A DNA stretch of 64,000 bases, from the NCBI RefSeq assembly GCF_017168335.1, contig NZ_JABFAU010000013.1, positions 1 through 64,000 of the forward strand. The letters are read 5' to 3'. Position numbers and translations under genes: made by a program. The stretch is from Rhodococcus sp. KRD162. Lineage in GTDB: Bacteria; Actinomycetota; Actinomycetes; Mycobacteriales; Mycobacteriaceae. Numbering within the stretch: the stretch's first letter is position 1; every line of letters begins with the position of its first letter. Positions 9,246 to 19,236 of this stretch are shown here, in pieces. A model generated the notes under the pieces. It saw only the letters and a list, made by a program, of their open reading frames with translations, was not told where the DNA came from and searched no databases.

Positions 9246-9919
9246 AGTTCGCCTTTCACGAGCGCCTTCGCCAGCAGCAGATCGAGTGGGGTGGTGATCT
9301 TGAACGCGAGCTCGTCGCCGATGAGGGTGTGCACCGTCTCGCCGATGCGCTCCACCAAGCCCGCGTCGTCGGTGGAGATGTCCGTGGTCGCGTCGTAGGC
9401 GCGGCGTAGCACCTCGGCGTCGAAGCCCTGAGGGGTCTGCACCGAGCGCAGACTCGCGCGATCGGGTGTGCCGATCACCGCGCCCATGATGTCGACGGAT
9501 TTGATCGTGTCGACGACCGGAAGGACCGGGATGACGGCTGAGCGGCCTGCTCGTACCTCGGCCACGACGCGAGCGATCAACGTCGGCGGGGTCAGGGCAC
9601 GAGCGGCGTCGTGGACGAGCACAACTGCGGCGTCGCCGACGGCATCGAGGCCGGCTCGCACCGAATCGGTGCGCTCGAGACCACCTGCCACGACGATCAC
9701 ATCGGCACCGACATGGTCACGGGCGGCATCGACCAGATCCGCAGGAACGATGACGACGATGCGATCGACCGCACCGGACGCTCGAAGCCCGTCAACGGAC
9801 CGCGTCAGAAGAGAGTCGGTACCCAGACAGACGAATGCCTTCGGCTCGTCGAATCCGAGCCGAAGGCCTTTGCCTGCAGCGGGTACCAGGGCGACCACGT
9901 CGCCGGAAGTACCGTTCAC
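9242..9919 (-). CDS. ispD: 2-C-methyl-D-erythritol 4-phosphate cytidylyltransferase
   Basis: MEP-pathway enzyme joining CTP to methylerythritol phosphate, 225 aa. The glycine-rich CTP-binding loop is [11 protein letters not shown] with the following Lys in [18 protein letters not shown] and RSVQTPQGF are family signatures. The start is GTG 9919. It lies 18 bp downstream of carD and overlaps ispF, forming carD-ispD-ispF(-cysS-rlmB) as in mycobacteria. Confidence 0.94.
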   Translation of the reverse strand: MNGTSGDVVALVPAAGKGLRLGFDEPKAFVCLGTDSLLTRSVDGLRASGAVDRIVVIVPADLVDAARDHVGADVIVVAGGLERTDSVRAGLDAVGDAAVVLVHDAARALTPPTLIARVVAEVRAGRSAVIPVLPVVDTIKSVDIMGAVIGTPDRASLRSVQTPQGFDAEVLRRAYDATTDISTDDAGLVERIGETVHTLIGDELAFKITTPLDLLLAKALVKGEL

Positions 9920-9937
9920 TCTGAAAAAACTGTCGAT

Positions 9938-10447
<510 letters not shown>

Positions 10448-10513
10448 TTACCCAGAATACCACGCCCAATATCAACGGTGCAGGTCAGGGGCATAGTGGC
10501 ACCGAATCAGGGG

Positions 10514-10541
10514 TTGACACAGACGCGCCGACGTGTATCCG
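10514..10541 (+). promoter_or_regulatory. Candidate sigma-A promoter upstream of lpqE
   Basis: TTGACA at 10514-10519 is a consensus -35. A weak -10 (TATCCG, 10536-10541) follows after 16 bp. The start codon lies about 170 bases downstream, so a long leader would be implied, and another promoter nearer the gene is possible. Confidence 0.3.
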
Positions 10542-10714
10542 GGGCCACATCGAGGACCGTGCCGTTCCGCATCCTTACTTGGCGGCAGGCACCCTTACCT
10601 GGCATCCTTCGGCCGGTGGTGGACCCCACGAGCGGCCGGTGGACGAGAACTACTACTCTCCCTAGTGGACAATATGGACCGAGCCGGCCCGGCACCACAT
10701 GGAGGACGACCGAA

Positions 10715-11323
10715 GTGACTGCAATCGACGCTGCGACACCGCTTGGCCGCCACCGCAGAACGGCCGCCGCCCTCGCTCTTCTGGCCGGAGGTGCGTTGGC
10801 CCTCACTGCGTGCGGCGCAGGTCAGATTTCCCAGACGGCAAGTCAGGTGGCCGCGGTCAACGGCAACTCCGTTGATGTCGGAGACATTCAACTGCGCAAT
10901 GTCCATGTGGTGTACCCCAACTCGGAGGAATACAGCATCGAGCCGGGCGGCACCGTCGAGCTCGGCTTCACGGCCATCAACTCCAGCCCGGCCGTCACCG
11001 ACGAACTGACCGACATCTCGTCGCCCGAGGCTCAGATCACCATCGTCGACGAAGCGGAATCGGGCAGCAACGAGATCCAGCCGTTGACTGCTCTCGGTGC
11101 AGGCTCACCCGCGGACACTCAGCTCGACGATCCGCTGGTGCCGATCCAGCTGATCAAGGTCGAGATGGCAGACATCAGCGAAAATGTTCGGCCCGGCCTG
11201 ACGCTGCCGGTCACCTTCGAGTTCGCGAATGCAGGCGAGGTCGTCGTCAACGTGCCGGTCGATGCAGGTCACGAGCTGGAGCGTTCCGAGGACGCAGTCA
11301 CCGAGCACAGCGGCGGACACTGA
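10715..11323 (+). CDS. lpqE: LpqE-like lipoprotein
   Basis: Secreted lipoprotein of 202 aa. After a basic N terminus (GRHRR) comes a hydrophobic stretch ending in lipobox LTAC with the lipidated Cys at residue 33. The mature part is a small beta-rich domain. Position between carD and radA matches M. tuberculosis lpqE (Rv3584), which has no firm function. The start is GTG 10715, supported by GGAGGA 8 bases upstream. The frame is open far upstream, but that extension lacks a signal peptide. A copper-chaperone-like (PCuAC) role is possible, but no Met/His metal motif is evident. Confidence 0.8.
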   Translation: MTAIDAATPLGRHRRTAAALALLAGGALALTACGAGQISQTASQVAAVNGNSVDVGDIQLRNVHVVYPNSEEYSIEPGGTVELGFTAINSSPAVTDELTDISSPEAQITIVDEAESGSNEIQPLTALGAGSPADTQLDDPLVPIQLIKVEMADISENVRPGLTLPVTFEFANAGEVVVNVPVDAGHELERSEDAVTEHSGGH

Positions 11324-11378
11324 CCCCTCGCGGCCCAGGTCGCGCGGTACTGTCGGTGCCGATCGTTAGGCTCCCGGC

Positions 11379-12776
11379 GTGGTCAAACTGAAGTCGAGCT
11401 ACCGCTGTTCTGCATGTCATCACTCCGTCTCGAAGTGGGTCGGCCGCTGTCCCGAATGCGGTGACTGGGGCTCGATGGACGAGGTGGCGGCCACCGCAGC
11501 TCCGCTGACGTCTCGTGCAGGCGCGTCTGCACTGCGCTCCGGAGGCGGGGCCATGATCCCGACGACGCCTGCGGCCGCTCTGACCACCATCAGCAGCGCC
11601 ACCTCGCAGGCCAACACCACCGGTATCGACGAGTTCGACCGCGTCCTCGGCGGCGGATTGGTCCCCGGTTCGGTGGTGCTGCTTGCCGGTGAACCCGGCG
11701 TCGGCAAATCCACCCTGCTACTCGAGGTGGTTCACCGTTGGGCCCGCTCGGCACCGGATCGACGCGCGCTCTACGTCACGGGCGAGGAGTCCGCGGGGCA
11801 GGTCCGGTTGCGTGCCGACCGCACCGGTGCCGTGCACGAGCGCGTCTTTCTCGCCGCCGAGTCGGATCTGGCCACTGTGTTCGGACACGTGGAACAGGTC
11901 GCGCCGAGCCTGCTGATCGTCGATTCGGTACAGACGATGCTCGCCGCGGACGTCGACGGCGTCATCGGCGGTGTCACCCAGGTTCGCGCCATCACCAGCG
12001 CCTTGACCACGCTGGCCAAAACCACCGGAGTCGCGGTACTGCTCGTCGGACACGTCACCAAGGAAGGCGCGGTGGCCGGCCCGCGTTCCCTCGAGCATCT
12101 GGTCGACGTGGTGCTCAATTTCGAGGGTGACAAGCACTCCACCCTGCGGATGATTCGCGGGGTGAAGAATCGGTTCGGTGCCTCCGACGAGGTCGGATGT
12201 TTCGAGTTGCGGGAGACCGGAATCGTCGGCATCAGCGATCCATCCGGATTGTTCCTGCATCACCGAGGCGATTCGGTCCCCGGGACGGCCGTCACCGTCA
12301 CCATGGACGGCAAACGGCCGTTGCTGGCGGAGCTGCAGGCCCTGATCGTCGATACCGCGATGCCCTCTCCCAGGCGTGCGGTCAGCGGACTCGACCATGC
12401 CCGCGTGGCGATGATCCTGGCCGTCCTCGAACGGCGGTGCGGGGTCAGGGTGTCCAAGGCCGAGGTCTATGCGGCCACCGTCGGTGGCATGCGTACCAGC
12501 GAACCCTCGGCAGATCTTGCGCTCGCGGCCGCTGTGGCGTCCGCCGTTCGCGATCAGCCCCTGCCCTCGGGCATGGTCATTATGGGCGAGGTCGGCCTGG
12601 CAGGAGAGGTGCGCCGCGTCGCGGGGTTGGGTCGCCGTCTCGCCGAAGCTGCGCGCCTGGGCTTCAACTACGCCATCGTTCCCCAGGACGCCGGACCCAT
12701 CCCCGACGGCATCAAGGTCAAGACAGTCACCAACGTCGGCGAGGCGTTGACCTACACACGTATGCGACCCGTATGA
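11379..12776 (+). CDS. radA: DNA repair protein RadA/Sms
   Basis: RecA-like ATPase and branch-migration helicase in recombinational repair, 465 aa. The N-terminal zinc finger has paired cysteines in RCSACHH and RCPECGDWG. Walker A is GEPGVGKST, the RadA-specific motif is KNRFG (GVKNRFGASDEVG), and a Lon-protease-like domain fills the C-terminal third (MGEVGLAGEVRRV). The start is GTG 11379. disA follows after a 149 bp gap. The radA-disA neighbourhood is conserved and fits coupling of repair with c-di-AMP signalling. Confidence 0.95.
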   Translation: MVKLKSSYRCSACHHSVSKWVGRCPECGDWGSMDEVAATAAPLTSRAGASALRSGGGAMIPTTPAAALTTISSATSQANTTGIDEFDRVLGGGLVPGSVVLLAGEPGVGKSTLLLEVVHRWARSAPDRRALYVTGEESAGQVRLRADRTGAVHERVFLAAESDLATVFGHVEQVAPSLLIVDSVQTMLAADVDGVIGGVTQVRAITSALTTLAKTTGVAVLLVGHVTKEGAVAGPRSLEHLVDVVLNFEGDKHSTLRMIRGVKNRFGASDEVGCFELRETGIVGISDPSGLFLHHRGDSVPGTAVTVTMDGKRPLLAELQALIVDTAMPSPRRAVSGLDHARVAMILAVLERRCGVRVSKAEVYAATVGGMRTSEPSADLALAAAVASAVRDQPLPSGMVIMGEVGLAGEVRRVAGLGRRLAEAARLGFNYAIVPQDAGPIPDGIKVKTVTNVGEALTYTRMRPV

Positions 12777-12925
12777 CGGGCCCGTATGACACCGGGCAGT
12801 ATTCTTTATCGGGCTGTCCGCACGGAGCAGCGCAGTAGTGTTTGTTCGCACGCGAAGTATCCACAGCACGAGCTGAGGTCCACTGCGTTCGGTCGACACG
12901 CTGACACGACACGAGGGGGTTGGCC

Positions 12926-14011
12926 ATGGACAGCTCGACACCGTCCCCAGCGTTGCGCGAGACCATCGCCCGGCTCGCACCGGGAACTGCCTTGCGTGAC
13001 GGTCTCGAACGAATTCTGCGGGGGCGCACGGGCGGATTGATCGTTCTCGGCTACGACGAGGAAGTCGAGTCGATCTGCGACGGCGGTTTCGAGCTCGATG
13101 TCGAGTTCGCACCGACCAGGCTGCGTGAGTTGTCCAAAATGGATGGCGCAGTTGTGCTTTCGACCGACTGCACGCGCATCGTTCGCTCCAACGTCCAGCT
13201 GGTACCGGACCACACGATCCCCACCGTCGAGTCCGGTACCCGGCACCGCGCCGCCGAGCGCACCGCGATGCAGACCGGGTATCCCGTGGTCTCCGTGAGT
13301 CAGTCGATGAGCATCGTCAGCGTCTACATCGGTGGCATCAGACACGTCGTCGAGGGCTCGGCCACCATCCTCTCGCGCGCCAATCAGGCCGTTGCCACCC
13401 TCGAGCGTTACAAGGCGCGGCTGGACGAGAACACGCGGCAACTCTCGGTCGTCGAGATCGAAGACTTCGTGACCTTGCGCGATGCGTTGACCGTCGCACA
13501 ACGGCTGGAGATGGTGCGGCGAGTGTCGGTGGAGATCGAGCAGAACGTCCTCGAACTCGGCACCGACGGACGCCAGCTCGCCCTCCAGCTCGAGGAACTG
13601 TTGGGCGACAACGATGTCGATCGTCAGCTGATCGTGCGTGACTACTTGGCCGGTAACGAACCGTCGAGCACCACCGGGGTGGAGAAGGCACTCGCCGCCC
13701 TCGACAAGCTGACCGATGTCGATTTGCTGGATCTGACGACCCTCGCTCGCGCGTTCGGCTATCCCGCGACCATCGAGGCCCTCGACACCCCGATGAGTCC
13801 CCGGGGGTACCGAGTACTGACCCGGGTTCCGCGATTGCAGTTCAGCCAGATCCACCGGCTCGTCGGCGCGTTCGGCACGCTGCAGGGGCTGCTCGCCGCC
13901 ACCGCCGCCGACCTGCAATCGGTCGACGGCATCGGTGGGCTGTGGGCCAGGCACATCCGAGAAGGTCTGTCCCGGCTGGCCGAGGCCTCGATCTCGGGGC
14001 CGTACGACTAG
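12926..14011 (+). CDS. disA: DNA-integrity-scanning diadenylate cyclase DisA
   Basis: Makes c-di-AMP from two ATP and scans DNA for branched structures, 361 aa. The N-terminal DAC domain carries DGAVVLS and [10 protein letters not shown], the DGA and RHR motifs of active cyclases. A helical spine follows, then a C-terminal HhH DNA-binding domain ([16 protein letters not shown]). I use ATG 12926, which has AGGGGG 6 bases upstream. A TTG at 12920 in the same frame has no spacing for that site. The upstream gap contains a TATTCT hexamer suitable as -10 and no gene. Confidence 0.95.
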   Translation: MDSSTPSPALRETIARLAPGTALRDGLERILRGRTGGLIVLGYDEEVESICDGGFELDVEFAPTRLRELSKMDGAVVLSTDCTRIVRSNVQLVPDHTIPTVESGTRHRAAERTAMQTGYPVVSVSQSMSIVSVYIGGIRHVVEGSATILSRANQAVATLERYKARLDENTRQLSVVEIEDFVTLRDALTVAQRLEMVRRVSVEIEQNVLELGTDGRQLALQLEELLGDNDVDRQLIVRDYLAGNEPSSTTGVEKALAALDKLTDVDLLDLTTLARAFGYPATIEALDTPMSPRGYRVLTRVPRLQFSQIHRLVGAFGTLQGLLAATAADLQSVDGIGGLWARHIREGLSRLAEASISGPYD

Positions 14012-14038
14012 AACACCGTACGACTGTCAAGACCTTGT

Positions 14039-14908
14039 TCAGCGCTTCTTGGTCCCCGGTAGGAACCCGGCGTCGATCACGGCTTTCACGTACGGTCGCA
14101 CACTGGTGATCAGCTCCTCGGCATCCGGGACATCGCGCCAGACGGCCGAGGCCATCACATCGGTGCGCTCCTCGATGTGGCTGTCGAGGGCGACCCCGTC
14201 CTCTGTCAGCGTCTCCCCCTCGGAGGAGATGGTGACCAGCCCGCGTGTCGCGAGTCGTTCTGCAGCACTTCCCCATTCGCTTTCGGACCACTGCCGCGTC
14301 AGCTGCGTGATCCGCTTGCCGAGTGCTCGACGGCCGGGCTCCGGTGCGGTGCGGTGCGCCTCGTGGAAAACGGCGGCTTCCGTGGGATCGAGTTCCGAGT
14401 CGATCAATGCGGCGAGGTGCCCGTCCCCACGCCACTCACGCAGAACGGTGATCGAGTGCCACAGGGCGAGGTGCGGTACCTCGGGGCGATCGGCGGCATG
14501 CCACGCGGCCGAGAGCGGTCGTCCTGCGAAGGATGCCGCGTCGCCGATCTCGCGCAGACGATCCGCGATCGTCGCGATCTCCTTGTCTGCGGCGAGGGTG
14601 CCCAGGGCGGTGCCGAGGACCGAATCCAGCAGCGTCCATCGGCGTTCGGAGATCGTGTCCAGACCGGCGGCAACGGCGGCCGGCCAAACACGCTCGATGA
14701 GCGCCGGGTTGAAGTTGTAGAACGCCGCAGCAACGACGCTCGGTGCGCACTGCCCCATCGGGGCTGCGCGTGCACCGACGTACCACGCGTGACCGTCGAG
14801 ACCGGTGTCCTCGTACGCCGACGCCAGCTCCGGATTGAAATAGGAGGTGACGTGGAAAGGCTCGAGGGTTCGGTAGGCGGCGCGGGCGAGCGCGGTCGGC
14901 GTGGTCAT
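14039..14908 (-). CDS. SCO6745-like conserved actinobacterial protein
   Basis: Cytosolic protein of 289 aa resembling the Streptomyces SCO6745 family, whose biochemical role is unknown to me. The N-terminal two thirds are helical (PTALARAAYRTLEPFHVTSYF, FYNFNPALIERVWPAAVAAG). The last ~90 residues look like a winged-helix module (SEWGSAAERLATRGLVTISSEGETLTEDG), as in MarR-type proteins. It converges on disA with a 27 bp gap. It sits between disA and the membrane-protein gene, a place that is vacant in M. tuberculosis, so it looks like a lineage-specific insertion. Confidence 0.65.
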   Translation of the reverse strand: MTTPTALARAAYRTLEPFHVTSYFNPELASAYEDTGLDGHAWYVGARAAPMGQCAPSVVAAAFYNFNPALIERVWPAAVAAGLDTISERRWTLLDSVLGTALGTLAADKEIATIADRLREIGDAASFAGRPLSAAWHAADRPEVPHLALWHSITVLREWRGDGHLAALIDSELDPTEAAVFHEAHRTAPEPGRRALGKRITQLTRQWSESEWGSAAERLATRGLVTISSEGETLTEDGVALDSHIEERTDVMASAVWRDVPDAEELITSVRPYVKAVIDAGFLPGTKKR

Positions 14909-14958
14909 GACTACCGAACATACTCGAGAGGGCGCCGCTGCGGAGCCGGAGCCGACAG

Positions 14959-15699
14959 TCAGCCGGTGATGTTGAACGGCTCCGGCACGCTCTTGAGCTC
15001 GCCGAGTTGCGCGATCGCCTGGTAGGCACCGACGCCGACGGGGATGCGTTCGTCGCCGCATCCGGGAACCGAATTGGTTCCGGACCACTTGACCGTGAAA
15101 CCTGCTTGCTCGCCCGGCTTGAACGTCCGGAGATCGGATGCCGCGTTGGGGAAGCAATCGATGTTTGACCAGATGCGCTGATTGTCGAGGGTGTAGACGA
15201 GCGCTTGCTGCAATCCGGCACCGACATCGCGTTGGCATTCGGTCGAACCGATGTTGGTGATGATCACGGTGAACACAGGCTCTTCACCCAGCCGGTAGGT
15301 GGCCTTGTCGGGCGTCACCTTGATCGCGAGGGACTGATCCGGGCACTGGTTGGAGATCACCGGGGCCGGCGCACCGCTGTCGGTCGCCGCCGTGGAACCG
15401 CCGCCGGCGGAGTCGGAACCGCCGCCGGAGCCCCCGGAACCCGAACCACCGGAACCGCCCGACCCGCCGCCCGAGCCCCCGGAATCGCCTGGGGTGGCGG
15501 TGGAGCTCGGTGACGGCAGAGCCGAGGTGGTGGACGGTGCGACGACACCGGCGGGAGCGGCTTCGGGGTCGTCGGAGCGGCCACTGAGCGAGGCGATGAA
15601 CCACACGATCAAGCCCAGGACGACAACGGCCGCACCGATGGCGAGCGCGCGGCGTCGCCAGTAGATTTCGGGAGGCAATGGCCCGGTCGGTTCCAACAC
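14959..15699 (-). CDS. Single-pass membrane protein with Gly/Ser linker (Rv3587c-like)
   Basis: A 246 aa protein with GTG start 15699. A short cytosolic N terminus (PEIYWRRR) precedes one transmembrane helix, about residues 18-39 (AIGAAVVVLGLIVWFIASL). A low-complexity extracytoplasmic linker rich in Gly, Ser and Pro follows (about residues 45-110). The C-terminal ~135-residue beta domain contains cysteines in NQCPD, TECQRD, NIDCFP and PGCGDE, likely two disulfides. Gene position next to canB/mutY matches M. tuberculosis Rv3587c. Function is unknown. Confidence 0.75.
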   Translation of the reverse strand: MLEPTGPLPPEIYWRRRALAIGAAVVVLGLIVWFIASLSGRSDDPEAAPAGVVAPSTTSALPSPSSTATPGDSGGSGGGSGGSGGSGSGGSGGGSDSAGGGSTAATDSGAPAPVISNQCPDQSLAIKVTPDKATYRLGEEPVFTVIITNIGSTECQRDVGAGLQQALVYTLDNQRIWSNIDCFPNAASDLRTFKPGEQAGFTVKWSGTNSVPGCGDERIPVGVGAYQAIAQLGELKSVPEPFNITG

Positions 15700-15791
15700 G
15701 AATCAACCGTATGCGGCCGGAGGCAACCTATCCCTGAGCCCACGCGGCGTGTCGCGGGAGCGAAACCGTCGGTTCCCCGGCTCAGGTGGGT

Positions 15792-16418
15792 TCAGGCGGG
15801 CTGTTCGCCGATCTCGCCGATGACCTCACGCAGTTGCACGCGCCCCTTGGACAGCTGATACGTGAGCCCGACGATCGCCAGATCGCCTGCCGCGACCGTC
15901 TCGGCCACGATGCGTGAGCGCTGCATCAGCAGGTTGCCGGTCTCCTGGACGTGCCGTGCCTCGAACTCGTCGACGGCTTCGTGACCGTCGCGGCGGGCCG
16001 AGAGCACGGACGGAGTGACGCGCTCGACGACATCGCGGATGTATCCGCCGGGGACGTCTCCGCTGCCGAGTGCGTCGACCGTCGCCTGGACCGCGCCGCA
16101 GTGATCGTGGCCGAGGACGACGATCAGCGGCGCTTTGAGCACAGCGACTCCGTACTCGATGGAGCCCAGAACGGCCGAGTCCACCACGTGACCGGCAGTG
16201 CGCACGACGAACATGTCACCGAGGCCCTGATCGAAGATGATCTCGGCTGCAACACGGGAATCGGCGCACCCGAACAGGATGGCACCGGGGTGCTGAGCGC
16301 TTTCGAGGCGAGCACGGTCCTCGACGCCCTGCGAGGGGTGCAGGACCTCTCCGGAGACGAACCGTTGGTTGCCTTCCTTGAGTGACTTCCAGGCAGCGAT
16401 AGGATTCGAAGCAGGCAT
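15792..16418 (-). CDS. canB: Beta-class carbonic anhydrase
   Basis: Interconverts CO2 and bicarbonate, 208 aa. Zinc ligands are Cys and Asp in FGCADSRV, and His and Cys in LGHDHCGAV. MFVVRTAGHVVDSAVLGSIEYG is the family core. I start at ATG 16418 (MPASNPIAAW), which matches family length. ATG 16427 adds three residues. It diverges from mutY across 90 bp, which contains the 10-bp palindrome TGCACGTGCA (16430-16439). Confidence 0.94.
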   Translation of the reverse strand: MPASNPIAAWKSLKEGNQRFVSGEVLHPSQGVEDRARLESAQHPGAILFGCADSRVAAEIIFDQGLGDMFVVRTAGHVVDSAVLGSIEYGVAVLKAPLIVVLGHDHCGAVQATVDALGSGDVPGGYIRDVVERVTPSVLSARRDGHEAVDEFEARHVQETGNLLMQRSRIVAETVAAGDLAIVGLTYQLSKGRVQLREVIGEIGEQPA

Positions 16419-16508
16419 GGGTTTCATTGTGCACGTGCATCCGGTTACCGGCGAGTCGGGTTTTCGGCGGGTGCAACCGACTGCACACCGAGAGAGGGGC
16501 ACCAGAAG

Positions 16509-17393
16509 TTGCCGATCGATGCCGAAGCTCTGCTCGGGTGGTTCGACACCGACGGGCGCGACCTGCCGTGGCGTCGCCCCGGCGTGAGCGCGTGGCAGAT
16601 CCTGATGAGCGAGATCATGCTGCAGCAGACGCCGGTGGTGCGAGTCGCGCCGATCTGGGAGGAGTGGGTGCAGCGGTGGCCGGTCCCGTCGGCGATGGCC
16701 GCATCTTCGCAGGCCGAGGTGCTGCGTGCGTGGGGCAAGTTGGGTTATCCGCGTCGGGCATTGCGGTTGCACGAGTGCTCTCGGGTGCTCGCCGCGGATC
16801 ACGGCGACGAGGTGCCGAGCGATGTCGAGACATTGTTGAGCTTGCCCGGCATCGGCGCCTATACCGCCAGGGCTGTTGCCTGTTTCGCATACGGCCAACG
16901 AGTTCCTGTGGTGGACACCAATGTACGACGCGTAGTCGCCCGCGCGTTGCATGGCAACGCCGAGCCCGCGAACCCCTCCACCACAAGGGATCTGGCCGAT
17001 ATGGAAGGCCTGCTCCCGACGAGTGTCCCCCGCGCCGCCAGGTACTCGGCAGCGGTGATGGAACTGGGCGCACTGATCTGCACCGCCAAGAATCCGGCCT
17101 GTCTGTTGTGCCCGCTACCGCAGTGCGCCTGGATCGAGGCAGGTAGGCCCGCGCACACCGGGCCTGCGAAGAAGGTACAGAAGTTCGCCGGCACCGACCG
17201 TCAGGTCCGCGGCAAGCTCATGTCGGTCCTGCGTGAGAGCCCCGGCCCCGTCGAGCGGGCTCGGCTCGACATCGTCTGGCCGACCGATCCGACCCAACGC
17301 GATCGTGCGCTCGATTCCCTGCTGACCGACGGGTTGATCGAACAAACCGAATCGGGCCTGTTCGCTCTCGCAGGCGAGGGTTCGGACGGCTGA
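16509..17393 (+). CDS. mutY: A/G-specific adenine glycosylase MutY
   Basis: Removes adenine mispaired with 8-oxoguanine, 294 aa. The catalytic Glu is in SEIMLQQTPV, the HhH is LPGIGAYTARAV and the catalytic Asp is in VVDTNVRRV. The Fe4S4 loop has four Cys spaced C-x6-C-x2-C-x4-C (CTAKNPACLLCPLPQC), one residue shorter than the E. coli x5 spacing, as I recall for other actinobacterial MutY. The C-terminal oxoG-recognition domain is compact. The start is TTG 16509, since no in-frame ATG or GTG lies nearby upstream. Confidence 0.93.
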   Translation: MPIDAEALLGWFDTDGRDLPWRRPGVSAWQILMSEIMLQQTPVVRVAPIWEEWVQRWPVPSAMAASSQAEVLRAWGKLGYPRRALRLHECSRVLAADHGDEVPSDVETLLSLPGIGAYTARAVACFAYGQRVPVVDTNVRRVVARALHGNAEPANPSTTRDLADMEGLLPTSVPRAARYSAAVMELGALICTAKNPACLLCPLPQCAWIEAGRPAHTGPAKKVQKFAGTDRQVRGKLMSVLRESPGPVERARLDIVWPTDPTQRDRALDSLLTDGLIEQTESGLFALAGEGSDG

Positions 17394-17419
17394 GATCAGC
17401 GACCGGTCCGGTCAGGCAG

Positions 17420-17998
17420 TCACCGCCCCGGGGCACCTCGGGTGACGGCATCGAAAGCGGGCGGCAGGCAGGTGACTCCATCGCCAGCGAGGAAGTGGCC
17501 CGCGCCGGGGACGATCTGCACCGGCGTCTCGAGCAGTCGAGCCAGACGGTCGGTGTGCGCGAGCGGAACGATCGGATCATCGTCCGAGCGCAGAACCGAG
17601 ATCGACCCGACACGATCGGCCATCCCGGACAGCGTCACGCCGCCGCCAACGAAGCCATCGAGATCGGGTAGCGCCGGTAGCGGGTCGACGAACCCTGCAA
17701 CCAACACGAGCGCCCCCATCCGCCACGGCCCCACGAGGGTGGCGAGGTGCCGCAGGACGGCAAGACAGCCCAGACTGTGCGCGACCACGATCGTGTCGGG
17801 TCCCGGCGTCCCGAGCGTCATAGCCACCTGTGCCGTCCAACGGTCCCGGTCCGGCGACGCAGGATCGGGCAGTGCAGGGATGAGCGTGGGGATTCCCGCA
17901 CTGTCGAATCGGTCGGCGAGCCAACCGAACCAATGATCCTCGGGCGTCGCACTGTAGCCGTGGAAGATCACGGCTCGTCTGCTGGTTGTGTGTGCCAT
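17420..17998 (-). CDS. RBBP9/YdeN-type small alpha/beta hydrolase
   Basis: A 192 aa serine hydrolase-like protein. The N terminus VIFHGYSATPEDHWFGWL carries the HGY loop and the Trp typical of the RBBP9/YdeN family. The nucleophile elbow is AHSLGC (Ser), the acid is in SDDDPIVPL and the His in GAGHFLAGDG. The substrate is unknown. It converges on mutY (26 bp gap containing the palindrome GACCGGTCCGGTC at 17401-17413) and diverges from the merR-type gene. Confidence 0.8.
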   Translation of the reverse strand: MAHTTSRRAVIFHGYSATPEDHWFGWLADRFDSAGIPTLIPALPDPASPDRDRWTAQVAMTLGTPGPDTIVVAHSLGCLAVLRHLATLVGPWRMGALVLVAGFVDPLPALPDLDGFVGGGVTLSGMADRVGSISVLRSDDDPIVPLAHTDRLARLLETPVQIVPGAGHFLAGDGVTCLPPAFDAVTRGAPGR

Positions 17999-18016
17999 GC
18001 TGCCGGACGATAAGGG

Positions 18017-18038
18017 TTGACGCCGGCGAGAAGGTCAA
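18017..18038. promoter_or_regulatory. MerR-type operator/promoter
   Basis: TTGAC and GTCAA form an inverted repeat separated by 12 bp, directly upstream of the merR-type gene (ATG 18055). MerR proteins bind such dyads inside the promoter spacer, and the left arm could double as the -35. It probably serves autoregulation and perhaps the divergent hydrolase. Confidence 0.5.
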
Positions 18039-18054
18039 GTCAGGGAGGCAACAG

Positions 18055-18399
18055 ATGTTGATCAGCGAGCTCGCCGCGCGAACCGGGGTGTCGGCGCGCG
18101 CCCTACGCCACTACGACAGTCACGGGGTACTCGTTCCCCATCGCGATCCCAACGGCTACCGGGTGTACGCCGAGTCCGACGTACCGCGGGTGCTGCAGAT
18201 CAAGACCATGATCGGCGCGGGGCTCGCGATGGCCACCATCGGCCGGTACCTCGACTGCGCACGAACCGGCGACCATGGCGTCACCCTGGACATGTGCCCT
18301 CGACTCCGCGCAGAGGTGGACGCGATCGCCAGCCGCCTCGAGCGAGAACACGCCGCACTCGAGCAGACACGGACGCGTCTCGGCGCACTGACCTCGTAG
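18055..18399 (+). CDS. MerR-family transcriptional regulator
   Basis: A 114 aa regulator. The winged HTH is LISELAARTGVSARALRHYDSHGVL, and HRDPNGYRVYAESDVPRVLQI follows, both strongly MerR. The dimerisation helix occupies the last ~35 residues (RLEREHAALEQTRTRLGAL). One Cys in LDCARTGDHG and another in LDMCPRLR are present, but there is no clear metal-binding array or drug-binding domain, so the inducer is unknown. GGAGG precedes ATG 18055 by 7 bases. Confidence 0.88.
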   Translation: MLISELAARTGVSARALRHYDSHGVLVPHRDPNGYRVYAESDVPRVLQIKTMIGAGLAMATIGRYLDCARTGDHGVTLDMCPRLRAEVDAIASRLEREHAALEQTRTRLGALTS

Positions 18400-18421
18400 C
18401 CCGACGCCGTCCGCGATGCCG

Positions 18422-19231
18422 CTACCGAGAGAGAAATTCGATGATCGCGGCATTGACCGCGTCGGGGCGTTCGAGGTAGCCGAAGTGGCCGGTGTCGGCG
18501 ATTTCGACGTACTGCGCTCCTGGTATCGCCGCGGCCACGTCGCGGCACTGCTGCACCGGAATCATCCGATCGTCGGCGAAACCGATGACCAGAGATTTCG
18601 CCGAAATCTGTCGATACGCCGTCAATCGATCTGTCCCGGCACGCATTTCGAGTCCGATCTGCGCCCGCATGCCTGCAGTCTTGCGGCCACCCGAGTACTC
18701 GAGAACCGCCAGCCAATCACCGATCGCGGCGTCGTCGGCCAGGGTCTTCGGTGAAAAGTTCTGCATCGCAGTCATCGCCGCCCGATACGAGGCGGGTAGT
18801 TCGATTCCCGCATCGTGCACGTCCTTCTCGGCCTTCGACAGATGCGCACGGAACGCGGTGGTCCTACCGAACGTGGCCATCATCACCGCATGCGAGACCA
18901 GATCCGGCCGGGCCAAGGCCAGTTCCTGGGTGACGCGGGCACCCATCGAGGTGCCGACGACACGTGCCTGCCCGCCGCCGAGGTGCTCGATGAGAGCAGC
19001 GGTATCGGCGACCAGATCGTCGAGCGTCATCCCTCCCGCGCACTCGGAAGATGGTGCGATACCACGATTGTCGAAGGTGACGACGCGATATCCACTCTTC
19101 ACCAGGGCCGGAACCTGATGGGTACGCCACACGCGGCCCGGGCTTCCGGTGCCCATCACCAACACCACCAGTGGGCCATCGCCGGTGACGTCGTAGTTGA
19201 GGTCGATTCCGTTGAGCTTCGCGAGCGGCAT
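18422..19231 (-). CDS. Alpha/beta hydrolase
   Basis: A 269 aa alpha/beta-hydrolase fold protein. The oxyanion region is VVLVMGTGSPGRVW, the nucleophile elbow GTSMGARVT (Ser), the acid FADDRMIPV and the His DTGHFGYLERPDAV. It lies 5 bp downstream of a second alpha/beta hydrolase in the same direction, so the two are likely co-transcribed. M. tuberculosis Rv3591c occupies a comparable position beside mhuD. The substrate is not predictable. ATG 19231 (MPLAKLNGIDLNYD) gives the usual N-terminal strand. Confidence 0.82.
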   Translation of the reverse strand: MPLAKLNGIDLNYDVTGDGPLVVLVMGTGSPGRVWRTHQVPALVKSGYRVVTFDNRGIAPSSECAGGMTLDDLVADTAALIEHLGGGQARVVGTSMGARVTQELALARPDLVSHAVMMATFGRTTAFRAHLSKAEKDVHDAGIELPASYRAAMTAMQNFSPKTLADDAAIGDWLAVLEYSGGRKTAGMRAQIGLEMRAGTDRLTAYRQISAKSLVIGFADDRMIPVQQCRDVAAAIPGAQYVEIADTGHFGYLERPDAVNAAIIEFLSR

Positions 19232-19236
19232 TCGGC

